Positions 1 through 11,767 are shown, numbered from the stretch's first letter. The stretch: 64,000 bases of DNA from Dimorphilus gyrociliatus (GCA_904063045.1 CAJFCJ010000001.1:2301501-2365500); one strand, 5' to 3'. Program-made: numbers and translations. Notes: generated by a model not told the origin, from the letters alone.

Positions 1-421
1 TCTGAAGACATTGACGTTGACGGAGTTCCTCCATGGACAGCCAAACTGTCTTCAACTTTGGTTCCCCAGCACGCTGTTGCTATTATGAGATCAAATCTTT
101 GGCCTGGAGCTTATGCATTCGCATCAGATCGTAAATTCGAGAATGTTTATATTGGTCTTGGACATAAATATTCAGCAGAGAATTATAGCCCACCACCTCC
201 TCCAGTAATTCAGGACGAATTCCCTCCAGGAGAAGCCATAACGGAGAAAGATGATCCAACACCTGAGGAAGAGGTGATTAAAATTTAATAATTCCTTGGT
301 AGTATTCCATTAACAAATGATTGTTTTTCACATATAGGCCGCATTAAGAAACGCTCAGGAGGAAGAGGCTGAAGAAGAAGAAGCTATTGAAGAAGGCGAA
401 GAAGAAGATGAAGACGATTAA
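1..421 (+). CDS. RSPH4A: Radial spoke head protein 4/6 homolog, 3' end (partial)
   Basis: C-terminal part of a radial spoke head protein, a component of the axonemal radial spokes that pass signals from the central pair to the dynein arms in motile cilia. It is read as two exons, 1-273 and 338-421, with a phase-0 intron of 64 bp. The visible part contains the conserved [11 protein letters not shown] and [11 protein letters not shown] stretches and a G-L-G-H-K-Y-S block followed by a proline run, all typical of the RSPH4A/RSPH6A family C-terminus. The last exon encodes a glutamate/aspartate-rich tail, also usual for the family. The 5' part lies outside the window. RSPH4A and RSPH6A cannot be separated from this fragment, and many invertebrates have a single gene, so the symbol is the family name. 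The family call is secure. Confidence 0.88.
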
Positions 422-426
422 ATAAA
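421..426 (+). terminator. Polyadenylation signal overlapping the RSPH stop codon
   Basis: An AATAAA hexamer begins on the last base of the TAA stop codon of the radial spoke gene. A second AATAAA lies about 20 bases further on. This implies a very short 3' UTR if the first signal is used. Confidence 0.5.
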
Positions 427-1244
427 ACATTATACTTATAAATAAATATATTTGATATGTAAATGTAAACATAGTTATTTATAAGGAATATAAAGCAATA
501 TTTGTGATGTGTTACAGGACCAACTTTAAATACAAGTAAAGATTATTATTTTTGACAAAATTTTGAACATTGATCATTGTTACAACTTTTTAATGCAATG
601 GTCATGAATTTTAAATCAAAAAGTGTTTTTCTAGATATGAAAATTTTTAAACACTTAATGTAGGTGCGGAGCTTCTGCCCCACTAAATTCACACCATATC
701 CGGTTCAGGAGACATTACTCAATTTACTTAAGTTCATCTGCACTAATTGTCAAAAAGAGTCTAATTTGGTAAGAAATACAGCTATTATGACACCTTAAGT
801 GTAAAATGTGTAGGCGAAGCAATTGAACCAAAATTTTAGAAACTTAAAACCATAATAGATATATTTTGGGCGTTTGCATTTACGTTTCTTTTGTCTTGAC
901 CTCATTTTGGAAGAAATTTACTTTTCACAAAGTTATTTCTTCACGTGCTTAAGTCTTACAAAATTTTATTATTGTGATAACATATGGTTCAACATGAAGA
1001 ATTTAGCTATTGATTTGACAGTAATATCGCAAAAATGTAAAAAGGCAGTTTTCATTAACAATACTTATAACACTTAATCTTGAGTATATATGATATAGTG
1101 AGTCATACAAAGATACTTAAAGCTCTTGTTAAAAAACTTTTCCTCAAAAAAAACTAGGGGGTTAGTTTGTACACTTTTATAAATTTCATTCATTCAGATT
1201 TTTATAATCATTTTTGATATTTATGTATCTTCGAAATAGTAAAA
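427..1244. other. Intergenic stretch after the radial spoke gene
   Basis: AT-rich spacer between two same-strand genes. Short open frames here lack splice context and family resemblance, and I see no RNA gene. It should contain the 5' UTR and promoter of the gene starting at 1245. Confidence 0.5.
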
Positions 1245-2123
1245 ATGTTTGGAGGTAGACGTCAACAAAATGATGAGGATCACAAAACTGTTATACAACC
1301 AAATACTAAAACACCTACGGATAAGACGAACAGGTCGTTCAAACCTTACAACTTTCAAGCTAGGCCGTTCTACGAAAATTATAAGAAATCTCAGCCGGAC
1401 TACGTTTGTATTATTATATATTGCAGTGAAATCTTGAATTAATCTCACGTTTTAATAGAAACCGGAGAAGTTCGACACTAACACTAACTTTTTATCAAAT
1501 GATAAATTTATTGAAATGTCATTGGCCATACCAAAGTTGGAAGAAAACTGCAGTGGTGAACGAGGACCTCGGTACAGCGGTCCTGCCTCAAATGAAAAAA
1601 CAATAAGTCAAAATCTGTTTGGTTTAGATAAAAGCGACATAGAAGCTCCGGAGGATCTGGAGCAAACAGCTGAGGGTCAGTCAATGATGCGCGAAATCGG
1701 TTTAACTGATGCTCATGCTGCCATTAACCCCGGAAACTGGTTTACTTCGGACATGAAGAAGCTTGAGCGTAGAATTCAGTATGCCAGTCAAATGGGATGG
1801 ATGCTAGTATCATTCGAGCGAAGTGCTCTTGCTAAATTACAACATGAACGAAATATCCAATCAAGGAAGGAAATTGGAGCGTCAGAAAAAGTGGAAGAAA
1901 TTGAAAGTAGACTCTCGAAACTCGAGAGAAACGTTAGTAAATATTTATATATTTCTATATACAAACGTTATCATTCAAGTATATTATTTAAAATAATTGA
2001 TTCATTAAGAATTATATATGTTTTTATTTACAAATATGCTTTTTTTTATATCTTCAGTGGAAACCTCCTCCAAGAAATATTGAACGTGCAGGAAAGAATT
2101 TGTTCAGATTTCGCTTTCGATAA
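1245..2123 (+). CDS. Unrecognised conserved-looking protein between two axonemal genes
   Basis: I do not recognise this protein. Three exons join cleanly in phase 0: 1245-1403, 1459-1932 and 2058-2123, giving 232 residues. The start is the first ATG (MFGGRRQQ). The N-terminal half is polar and low in hydrophobics. The middle has a compact block with W-F-T-S-D-M-K-K-L and MGWMLVSFERSALAKLQHER, followed by a predicted coiled coil rich in E, K and R. The last exon encodes WKPPPRNIERAGKNLFRFRFR-stop (split here only in description; final residues are F-R-F-R). No signal peptide or membrane segment is visible. It sits between a radial spoke gene (same strand) and DRC8 (opposite strand), so a ciliary role is possible, but that rests on position only. 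Its stop is only 69 bases from the DRC8 stop, so the two 3' UTRs probably overlap. Confidence 0.65.
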
Positions 2124-2192
2124 AGAGGTCCAAAATATTCTTGAAAGAATGTATTACCTATTTGATGGATCGTTTTGTTTGTTAAGTGTAAA

Positions 2193-3032
2193 TTAAGATT
2201 CTTCCACCGCCATAAGGCCTACAAAGTCTTTGTATTGTACTGTTCCTTTATCCGGATCCTGAGCTGCGGAAAGCATTTCTTCCATTTCGTCTTGAGTAAA
2301 AGGTTCACCTATATAAGACAATTGTTTAAAGCCTTTGGTAATATATATATCTATATATTAGTATATACAAATATATATATACATGTATATATAAGTGGGT
2401 GCCTGCAAAAGACTTGTTCATTCTAAGAATATACTCTGTCATGTAAACATTTTTTTGTAAATTATCACCTTCTTTCATCATGTACTTTTGCAACTCGTCA
2501 CTAGTCAAAAACCCCTGGTTCTCAGTGTCCAAAGTTTGGAAAGCTTTTAATAAAATATCTTCTGGTTGAGGCTTGTAGCGTCGATCCATTAAAATAGTGG
2601 TCATCACGGGCAGAAATTTTTCAAATTTTACATAGCCCGTAGGTTCATCTTCTTCCATCTAAGTATTTAAAAGTCACTTTTTTGAAAACTATTGATTAGA
2701 ATTTTATGCGAGGCATACTTCTGTTAATATATCATGAAGTTCTGCTTCTGTTGGACAACAATTTAATGACCTGACGATAGTTCCTACTTCTCTGAAATTC
2801 AAATTTCTCCAATTGTTTTCTTAATTTGTAAAATATATACAAACCGAACATCCACCGTTTTATTATTTTCATGATCAAATATATCAAATGCTTTAGTTAT
2901 TCTCCCTTGTATTTCGGCTATGATGGCCTCGGCTTTATCCTTCTTTTCTCCAGTGTCAGACTCTCGCCTCTCTTCAGTCGACATGCTTCCTATGTCGCTA
3001 TGGGATATAATATGGTTCGTGCTCCCTTCCAC
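2193..3032 (-). CDS. EFCAB2: Dynein regulatory complex subunit 8 (EF-hand protein)
   Basis: Calmodulin-like EF-hand subunit of the nexin-dynein regulatory complex in motile cilia. Four exons on the minus strand, in order of translation: 3032-2845, 2791-2719, 2658-2469 and 2308-2193, giving 188 residues. Phases agree at every junction. Family signatures are the V-D-V-R-E-V-G-T-I-V-R-S-L block followed by CCPTEAELHDILTE across the exon 1/2 boundary, then E-P-T-G-Y-V-K-F-E-K-F-L-P-V-M, G-F-L-T-S-D-E-L-Q-K-Y-M and a C-terminal D-E-M-E-E-M-L-S-A-A helix. As I recall the mammalian proteins, the acidic loop residues of the EF-hands are degenerate there too, so calcium binding is uncertain. The ATG at 3032 is used, but a second in-frame Met (MSTEERRES) 16 residues later could be the true start. 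The gene is divergent from the hnRNP U-like gene. Confidence 0.9.
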
Positions 3033-3287
3033 AAATTATTTAAGCTATGATTTATGGAACTCGTACCCTAATATATTTCGTCCAATCAGAGATCGGATTG
3101 CAAAAGAATTTAAAACACTTTTAACCAATCAAGTGATAGGTCTTATCCGGCAATCCGGTCTGCATTTGTGAAGTCGCCATCTTGAAATTTGTTACTGACG
3201 CCGATTTGCCGTTGTGTATTCTCTAATTACGCCACATTCGTATCGATCCCTTACGAATCGGTACTAGGATAAATAGCGCTTTGAAAG
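3033..3287. promoter_or_regulatory. Bidirectional promoter between DRC8 and hnRNP U-like genes
   Basis: Only 255 bases separate the two divergent start codons. Two CCAAT boxes on the plus strand (3082-3086 and 3125-3129) lie in the middle. The segment near 3170-3270 is noticeably richer in G+C than its surroundings. No clear TATA box is seen. A shared promoter is inferred from spacing and from the CCAAT pair. Confidence 0.55.
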
Positions 3288-6200
3288 ATGAGCGAAATTA
3301 ATCCTAAGAATTTAAAAGTAGCTGAGCTAAGAGATGAACTTAAAGCTCGTGGTTTACAAACTGTAGGAAAGAAAGATGTGCTAGTAAAACGCTTAGAAGC
3401 TGCTCTTGCTGGAGAAGAGCCGCCTCCTCAGAGTAAGTTTACACAGTAGTTTAAGGCTACTCTAATTTTTGCATTATTTTCAAGCTACTAGCGACTTAGA
3501 CGCAAGTCAAACTGAAGAGGAGACGAGTCTCAGTGAGGAAAAGGCTACCGAAGATTCAAAATGTCCTGAACCAGAAACTAAAGATATACCTGAACAAGAA
3601 TCTGAAAAAGTAGAGGCAGATCAAAGCGGAGATAACACAAAATCAGAAAGTGTACCTGAAGAAGAAGAAGCACCCCAGGCACCAGAACCAGAGCCTGAAG
3701 TTCAAGTTGTTAAAATTTTATGCTTTTGTTTATTAATCCAATCTTGTTAACTGCAAGTTGCAAAATAAGTAATGATTTTTACCTTTAAACAGCCTGAGCC
3801 TGAAGTAACTGAACAAAATGGAGAAGACCATATGGAAACAAATGAAGTTGATGACAAGCCAGAAGACGAAAAGGAAGAAAAGGATGAAGATCAACCTGAA
3901 GATGATCAGAACAAAAACGAAGGTAATGACGAGATTGCTGAATTTCAAGTTATGGATCAAGTTGGAGAAGACGATGCTACTGAGGTTGATCAACATAAAA
4001 GAGGAGAAAAAAGAAAACGATCTAGGTCTAGATCAAGATCCAGGGAAAAACATAGGTATTTAAAATGAAGTTAGCTTAATAAAATTTGAAATTTAATTCA
4101 AACATTTAGGGATCGACATCATCGAAGATCTCCAACGCCAAAAGTTGAAATGGAATCTGACGAGTGGCTACAAGCCGAGAACTGTCAGTTAGATAGATAT
4201 AATTGCGATTTGAACATTCGGATAAGCGAAAATGGGTTACGAGGAACTCCAATATCCGTTGAAGGTTTTGCACTTATGTGGGCTGGTGTTAGGGGAACAT
4301 ATGGGGTTAATAAAGGCAAAATTTGCTATCAAGTCAAAATTCTGGATAATCTGGATGTTAAGCACATAACTGATGAAGAAAACAAGCATATCGTTAGAGT
4401 TGGTTGGTCGACTGATTCATGTTCTCTACAATTGGGCGAAGAAGAGGCATCTTATGGTTATGATGGAACAGCTAAGAAATGCGAAGATTGTAAATTTCAT
4501 GATTTTGGTCATAATTTTGGCAAGGATGATGTCATCACTACATATATTGACTTTGATGTGTCACCACCAACGATTTCATATGCCAAGAATGGCGATGATT
4601 TAGGAATAGCCTTTGAGGTGGACGCAAAAATACTAGAAAAGGAGTCTTTCTTTCCTCACATTCTGTCAAAAAATTGTGAATTTGAAGTTAATTTTGGTGA
4701 AATTGACGATCCTTGGTTTCCTGTTAAAGAAGGCTTTACGTTAATAACCAAATTGGATAGAGAAAATCTTGTTAGAGGCTCACTGCCGCCGGAAAATAAA
4801 GAAAATTGCGAAATGATGATGATGTGTGGCTTACCCGGTTCAGGAAAAACAGTCTGGGCAAAAAATTATGCGTCCGAGAACAAAGATAAAAAATATAATT
4901 TACTCGGTACTCATACAATAATAGATAAAATGAAAGTCATGGGACTTTCAAGGAAACAAAATTACACTGGTCGATGGGATACTTTAATAGACAAGTCAAC
5001 AAAATGCTTGAACAGATTATTGGAAATTGCCGCTAGAAAAAAGAGGAACTACATTCTTGATCAGGTATGATTTTCGTAGCTTAATAGGTTAAGTTTTGTG
5101 TTTTTTTTTTAAAATCGAAATGGACAAGGTAAGAGTAGGATTTATTTTGGGTATAATTTTGTTATACTTATATATTCAGAATGATAAAATTTAAGACTAA
5201 CAGCAATTTAATTTCTGTACAATCGTTCATATAAGTATAACGAGATTTTGCATAACGGGAGGGATATAATATCAATTGCTGAGGTGGGGCGTTGTATGAG
5301 TGAGAAAAGGTGAGTGTTTCTTTCTGCAAAATAAGCAATGAGATTGTTTTCGGCGATAGCTGTTTTCGATTTACTGATTGTAACGGATTTCCTAGATATC
5401 CTTATGCATTCACGCACGCACATATTTATCAAGCCCTCTCTCTACTTCTAAAGTACGAGTTTATGAATAGACGATGGAATGATATTATATCTAACCGCCC
5501 TTGAAAGGCATTCGTTTCAGCCTATGTCTAATGAAGATAAACAAACAGATATTTGACAAGACAAGATCATCAAGTCAAGCATGCTATTAATAATGACATA
5601 TTTCAAGCCAGTAGTTACAGATGGATTGACAAACGAATATGGATTGGAGGACTGTTATTACAATCTTGATATTAATTACGGAGTCATTGGATAATGGACC
5701 TAGTGGTAACGATATTAAAAGACATGTAAAACATTAAAATTTTTTTTATTGACGCCGAGAAATTTGCATTCATAAACACATACACAAAGGATATCTGAGA
5801 TATTTCGTTGTAGCAATTGGTTGAATTGCAAACTGTCTAAATCCGAAAACTGAAGAGAGAGGGTTTATAGCTCGCGAAGCGCCACGACACGTTTTTGGCC
5901 TATAAAAATCGAGCCTAGAACTCAAGACAAACAAACACACGCGTTGTTCGACCAAATCCAGTCAAACTAAATTTGTTGCACAAAACCTCCTTAATAGACG
6001 AATGTATACGCGTCGGCTCGTAAGCGCAAAATGAGGCCTTTCGAAGGATTTCAACGTAAAGCGATTGTGGTTGTTCCAACTGATGAGGATTTTAAGAGTC
6101 GTTGCGAAAAACGCGATAAGGAGGAGAATAAAGAGATACCAGATTCGGCAGTTTTAGAGATGAAAGGTATGTGCTGCGAATGAATACATTGATGAAAATG

Positions 6201-7033
6201 AGAATGAGTGCTTGTTTTTTTCTGGTGGCGGTGTAATTTGCAATTCAACAAAAGGGTTATTTAAATATAAAAATTTTTTCAGCCAATTTCAGTCTGCCAC
6301 AAGATGGCGATTTATTTGAAGAAATTCAATTCGTGGAATTAAATAGAGAAGACGCTCAAAAGTTAATCGACAGGTATAACAAAGAAGCCAAGAGTCAACT
6401 ACCGCCTCCTGATAGTAGACGCTTTAGATCCCGTGACAATAGACGCGACAACCGATCTGGTAATTTATTTTAATATGTGTCATTAATTATTGCTGACATT
6501 GTTTGTTCTCGAATTCCAGGAAGAGATCGTCGTGATTATAATAGAAGAGACTTCAATCGTCAGAATAGAGATCGTTATAGAAATTTCGATAGAAGAGGTA
6601 GAGATGATAGACGAGGAGGTAATTAATTGTTAACTTTTGTTGATTTTGCTTGACCTGCAAATTGTTAATGTCAACAGGCTATCGAGGAGGAGGTGGTTAC
6701 GGTGGTGGCGGAGGAGGTCGTGGTGGTTGGGGATCTCAAGGAGGATGGGGAGGAGGCGGAGGTGGTGGCAGCGGCGGAGGTAGTGGAGGCTGGCAAAGCG
6801 GAGGCTATGGAGGAGGTTCTCATTGGGGTGGGGGAGGTCCACAACCTGGAAACTGGGGAAACCAATGGGGTCCTAACCCTCAGGGCAGCTGGAGTCACCA
6901 AGGAGGAAATTGGGGTAGCAGCGGCGGTAGTGGAGGCGGCGGTGGAGGAGGAGGCCAATGGAATCAAGGTGGATGGAACCAGGGTAGAGGAGGCTGGAGC
7001 GGCCAAGGCAACTGGCGCGACGGTCGCCGTTAA
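3288..7033 (+). CDS. HNRNPU: hnRNP U-like protein (SAP, SPRY, P-loop, RGG)
   Basis: Nuclear RNA- and chromatin-associated scaffold protein. Eight exons: 3288-3432, 3485-3705, 3793-4055, 4110-5064, 5998-6166, 6283-6459, 6520-6618 and 6678-7033, giving 794 residues with consistent phases. Domains in order: SAP DNA-binding domain (about 1-45, [15 protein letters not shown]), a long acidic region, a short RS-rich patch, a SPRY domain (about 240-440), and a P-loop kinase-like domain with Walker A G-L-P-G-S-G-K-T near residue 450. The I-L-D-Q / T-N-V-Y-A-S junction across the 933-bp intron matches the family sequence Y-I-L-D-Q-T-N-V and fixes that splice. The C-terminus is rich in arginine, then in glycine and tryptophan (GGW/GNW repeats). 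As in animal homologues, the P-loop domain is probably not an active kinase. Orthology could be to HNRNPU or HNRNPUL1/2. Confidence 0.92.
5065..5997 (+). other. Largest intron of the hnRNP U-like gene
   Basis: A GT..AG intron of 933 bp between the P-loop exon and its continuation. The open frames inside it have no recognisable protein features. Nothing else is seen. Confidence 0.7.
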
Positions 7034-7767
7034 ACGCTTGTCGGACAATTTGTTTCGTTTTTGTACGCGTTTGAGCTGAGAGGCTTATATTTTTTATTAT
7101 ACTGTTGTGACCCCTGTACATACTTAGGTCTCTGCATGCCTTTGATTTAGTTATATATATATATATATAGTCCGTCTAGGAGTGAGTAAATATGGAAAGT
7201 GAAGAAAGGAAACAAACTGGAATGTTTTAAAGGAAGTTTTTAGTGCATATTACGTGTTTCTATACAAAATATAGCGTTTTATATTATCTGTAGCCGAAAC
7301 CAGCTGGAGGTGAAACATGCACAATTAGTTGTGTTATTTCTTCATTTTCGTTACTTATTCTTTGACTTTGATTTTGATGTATGTTTGCTTTTTTTCAACA
7401 AGATGTCTTGTTTAAATTAACATTAGGAACAGATCTCAAACGCCAGTTTGTCAGTTCATAAAAAATTTCCCTTCCATTGATAGGGAATTATTTATCAAGT
7501 TATACAAAAGTATCATATACTTTGTATATATATATATATCAATTGAGAGAGAGAGAGAGAGCTAAAAATAACTAACTACTTTTTTGATTGTTTCCAAGTC
7601 AAAGTCTAGTAGTAAAGGAAAATTTTGTGTTATTTTCTCATTGAGAATATATAACAGTAAATATTACCTTATGAGGATTTCAATATATTAACTCTTAACA
7701 AAATTTTTGATAAAAGATTAAATTTATTAAACGAGAATGTTAATTTTTATGATATTTAAACTCTGTC
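7034..7767. other. Convergent intergenic region with TA and GA tracts
   Basis: Holds the 3' UTR of the hnRNP U-like gene and the downstream flank of the minus-strand small peptide gene. There is a (TA)n run at 7151-7168 and a compound tract of (TA)n then (GA)n at about 7525-7560. No gene is seen. Confidence 0.6.
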
Positions 7768-8055
7768 CTACTTGATTCTTGAACCACTCCAATTGTTCGA
7801 ATTATCACTAACCGTGTAGAAGAATCTTTCGGAACATTTGTCCGGACCGTAGTCGATTAAAACTCTCCTAGTTCTGTTACATTCCTCGCAACATGTTTTC
7901 ATATCGTACTTTCTTCGACCATAGGTTTGAACGCAATCGAAACATCCGAGTACGCAAGTCCACTCTGCTTTATCAGGACTGCAAAAATGCTGCTCTGCTG
8001 TAGCGAATAAAAGAAAGAGCAAGAAGCAGCATACAATGACTGTTCGAACATTCAT
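7768..8055 (-). CDS. Small secreted cysteine-rich peptide, ITP/CHH-like
   Basis: Single-exon frame of 95 residues. The N-terminus is a clear signal peptide (hydrophobic C-C-F-L-L-F-L-L-F-A, predicted cleavage after A20). The mature part has eight cysteines at 25, 34, 38, 41, 55, 56, 59 and 74. The core spacing C38-x2-C41-x13-C55-x3-C59 closely resembles the C-x2-C-x12-C-x3-C core of the ion transport peptide / crustacean hyperglycemic hormone family, with one more cysteine on each side. C34 and C56 would be an additional pair not present in that family. An internal G-R-R-K could be a convertase site, but it lies between core cysteines, so cleavage is unlikely to give separate peptides. A secreted hormone or defence peptide is the safest reading; the ITP/CHH relationship is inferred from spacing only. 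Confidence 0.65.
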   Translation of the reverse strand: MNVRTVIVCCFLLFLLFATAEQHFCSPDKAEWTCVLGCFDCVQTYGRRKYDMKTCCEECNRTRRVLIDYGPDKCSERFFYTVSDNSNNWSGSRIK

Positions 8056-9695
8056 AGTTGAATGAAGTCACTTAGGGGCGTCTCCAACGACTTTTACTTA
8101 GGCTCATTTCAAATTCTCCTTTTAAGAACTTTTTCTCTGAGGAAAATTAGTTTTAGGCCTAATATGGAAGATATTTTTATAAAAGATAATTGAAATTTAA
8201 CCATAAAAAAGACTTTTTAGCTTTAATAATAAACCAATTTACTACATTTGATATATCGTTGATCGAAGTGCCCCTTTACCTGCATTTAAAGCATGAAAAA
8301 ACAGGTTTTTATTTCAGCATTTAAAAGTCAGCAGCAGCTAGTTGAAATAATGCTTATGGGATACTTAAGAAAGTTATTAATTTTCTCATTATCCCCATAG
8401 AAATTAAAAAAAAGTGTACTCAGCTCGTGGTGCCCCCTCTATGGCATTTATAAACTGTTTAGTATCATCGTCCACCTATCGTCAACAATTATAAACGAAA
8501 AGGAAAAAAAATTGGTTTAAAATTCTCTTTTAGGAAGCTAATGCCTTTTTTTTTATTTTCAATAACCAGAAGTATTTTTTATAGTAGTAACGATTCCCTC
8601 AAAAGCATCTTCGTATACTGATATAATACAATCTAAATGTTCTTGCAATGTGAAACTCAACAAGTTCTCAAGTTTTATTAAAAACTTTAATGCGCCTTTT
8701 AACATTTTTGTTAAGAAACATAAAATTTATTTATTTACTTTTAATTGTAAAAGAAATGATATTATTTCTATAAATTCCTCTGGCAAAGCTTATTTTATTG
8801 CACAAAGAAAGGTATTGAAAGGGGAATAGATAGATGGATAGATAGATAGAGAGAAAGAGAGAGTGAGAGAGAGAGAGAGAGAGAGAAAGTTTGGGTAGCA
8901 AACAGCAAAAAAGAAAGAACTATACAGTATGATATAATTACAAAAAATGGTTTGTTTTTTTTTAAATCGTCTTATTTTCTTATTTAGGTTTTATTCCGTT
9001 ATTCTTGTTTTTGTTTAGGCAGTTTATTCGCGTTTGAGACATAATGAAAATATAAGATTCCAAACTTTTTTCCTTTTCCCACCCATTCTCTACCTCCTAA
9101 GCTACTTTACACAATAGCCTAAGCACCCTAATAGCTCTAATTAGGAGCTACATATACAATTTTAGCGTGTCCATTAGTCACGTAATAGGCCTAGCCATTA
9201 AGTAGTCTCTTCTCATATCCAACCACCCTTTAGTATAAAAGTCCCTTTAATAAGGTAATATGAAAGAAATAAATTTATGAAACTTAATAATAATTAATAC
9301 TGTTATTGTAGAACATAAAGAATTGCTTTAGAGGCAAGAGAAGAAGTCTCTTAGGAAGGTTGATTGTTTGTTACAAACACTTCAAATAAATCCATTTACT
9401 ATCATATAAAATACTCAATCTTACGGATTTTACGGTTTACAATTCAATTACGCAATATTTAAAAGTTGGTTTTTATTATTTCATAGGCCAACATTAGTGG
9501 TTCTGTGGTGTTAGAACGTTTTGGCTGCAGATGCTTCTGTAAAATCTCTATACACAGATTTGCTGGATATGCTTAGGCAAACAGTTGAACTAAGTTGAAC
9601 TAGTAAGAGGATTCGAAAAGCGAGATTGTTTAAATGAAAACAGGAAAAGAGGAATAAAAAAGGAAAAAGTTCGATATATACATATATATATACTG

Positions 9696-9741
<46 letters not shown>

Positions 9742-9812
9742 TCAGGGAGGGAGAGAGAGCAACAGCGCCGTTAACTATAGACGCAAAGTAGACGCAGCAG
9801 CGTCATTCTACC
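8056..9812. other. Divergent intergenic region with microsatellites
   Basis: Lies between the start codons of the small secreted peptide gene (minus) and the PDGF/VEGF-like gene (plus), so it should carry both promoters. It contains a GATA/GA-rich tract at about 8826-8888 and the compound repeat just upstream of the growth factor gene. I see no further gene. Confidence 0.55.
9673..9741. repeat. Compound (TA)n-(GA)n microsatellite upstream of growth factor gene
   Basis: An imperfect TA run (9673-9718) passes directly into a GA run (9719-9741) and ends about 70 bases before the start codon of the PDGF/VEGF-like gene. GA runs at promoters can bind GAGA-type factors in some animals; whether this one does is unknown. 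Confidence 0.75.
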
Positions 9813-11735
9813 ATGAAGATTCAAGTTTCTCTCGTTATTTCTTTAGTCTACTTTCTTAGGACTACTATGGAATGCCGGGTAGAATCCATAAAGGTGAGTT
9901 GGTCGTTATAATTAAAGTCTTCATTTCTTGTTCAGTTAATCAAGATATTAAATAATAATCAATAAAATACGTTTACAAATTTCCCTGTGTTTTTTTCGTT
10001 GTTGATAAAAGAACAAGGGCATATTGCCTAGGTAGGCCTTTGCGTTTCAAATCATACAACAAAGTCCGACGTTACCTTTGTTGTAACGCGTTTACACACG
10101 CGATGTTCCATACGTTTAGAAGTAAAAAACGTCGGTTTTTTTTTAAATTATGTCCTTAACGTTGATTGATAGTTAATTTTACAAGGTAGAGCGTTCTTGA
10201 TCGTACGATAGTAATAAGATATAGAATATTTTAGTTATTTCAAATATTAAATAAGACGAATGGGAGATGTTATTTTTTTTACATGAATAACAGAACAAAT
10301 ATATATATATATATAATTTATTAAAGAAAGTATTGAGATAGAAAAGGAAAGGATGAAAGATGGAGATGATACACAGATAAATATGTTAAAAAAAGCTTAC
10401 AGTGAAAAGAATTTTAACCAAAATACGATTAAATATTATATGTAATTCTTTGAAACCATTATTTATTTATATATTTCGGACAAAAAGAACTTATTTCTCA
10501 ATTAATCATATTTTTTATTTTTAATCCTAAACTTCTCTTTCGCTCTCTCTCTCTCTCTCTTACTCTGTCTCGCATGGTACTTTGTGACTTTTTTAAGTAC
10601 CTTTATTTTATTAAAATTTCTTTTTTTAGCCTTATTAATGTTGTAGTATCAAGCTATATATCAACCTTCTTTTTGACGCCTAAGTTTATAATATTACACC
10701 TAATATACAATTTAAAAATATAACAAATTAAAAAATAAGAGACGCCTGTTTATAAAGAACAGAGAAACGCCTATCTGGTTTTCTTTCTCTTTTTTATGTA
10801 GCTATACTTTGTTCTGTATTGTTAGTCCTCTTTATAACCAATAAAGTCTGCCACAAAAAGATAAGAATTGCTAAAAAATAAGATTAAGATAATAAATATT
10901 GTTTTTTTGCATAAAAACAATATTTATAAGTAAATAGAATTTATTGATGTTATATTAATATATATTTATATATATATTAATATATAAAGAAGGTAAACTA
11001 CTTAATCTGTTAGAATTTTTTTTGCAAAGGTGTAACCATAGCGATCTAACCAATTTCTGGATTTAACTAAAACGATTAGGTATTAGCATGGGCATTTATC
11101 TGGCAGAATAAAATGAGGTTCATAAAAAAAAGTAGAGAAAAGATAACAGAGAAATGAGAGAGAGAGAGAGAGAGAGGAGAGGGAGAAAGACAAAGAAGAC
11201 CAAAGGAAGGAGACAGGAAGAGCAGAAGATTTATATTTGAATTATTTTAAAATAAAAGAATAAAAAGCACAGAAAACTAAATAAAATAAATTGTGTCTGT
11301 AATAATAAAAAATGGGAAAATACGCTGCCCTAGACATTTAAAAATACTCTATGCCTTTTCAAATTCTTTCAAGATAAATCTTTCTCTCTCTCCCTTTCGT
11401 TCCATTCTTTACTCTTTCTCTCTTGTATTCATTCTCTATAACGTTTTATTTTCATTTGAAAGGTTTTTAATTCGTTTATTTCATCTTTGATTAAAGGAAA
11501 ATAGTATCATTTATTGATTTTTCTTTAAACTCTCATTTATATGATTTAATTCTTAATAAGAATTAATTGATTAAGTTTTTATTAGGAGAGTTTAGTATAG
11601 CAAAGAGTTTTTCATCTTAATCAAAAAATAACATTGTCTAGATTGTAAAAGAACGAATCTTTTTACGTAAAAATTTATAATTGAGGGCGTAATGGTTTAG
11701 AAAAAATAAATAACACGGGAAAATTCATAAAGAAC

Positions 11736-11767
<32 letters not shown>

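Noticed and set aside
6671-7048. Antisense Ser/Ala/Thr-rich open frame over the last hnRNP U-like exon
   Set aside because: It mirrors the glycine-rich repeat on the other strand; low complexity and no independent support.
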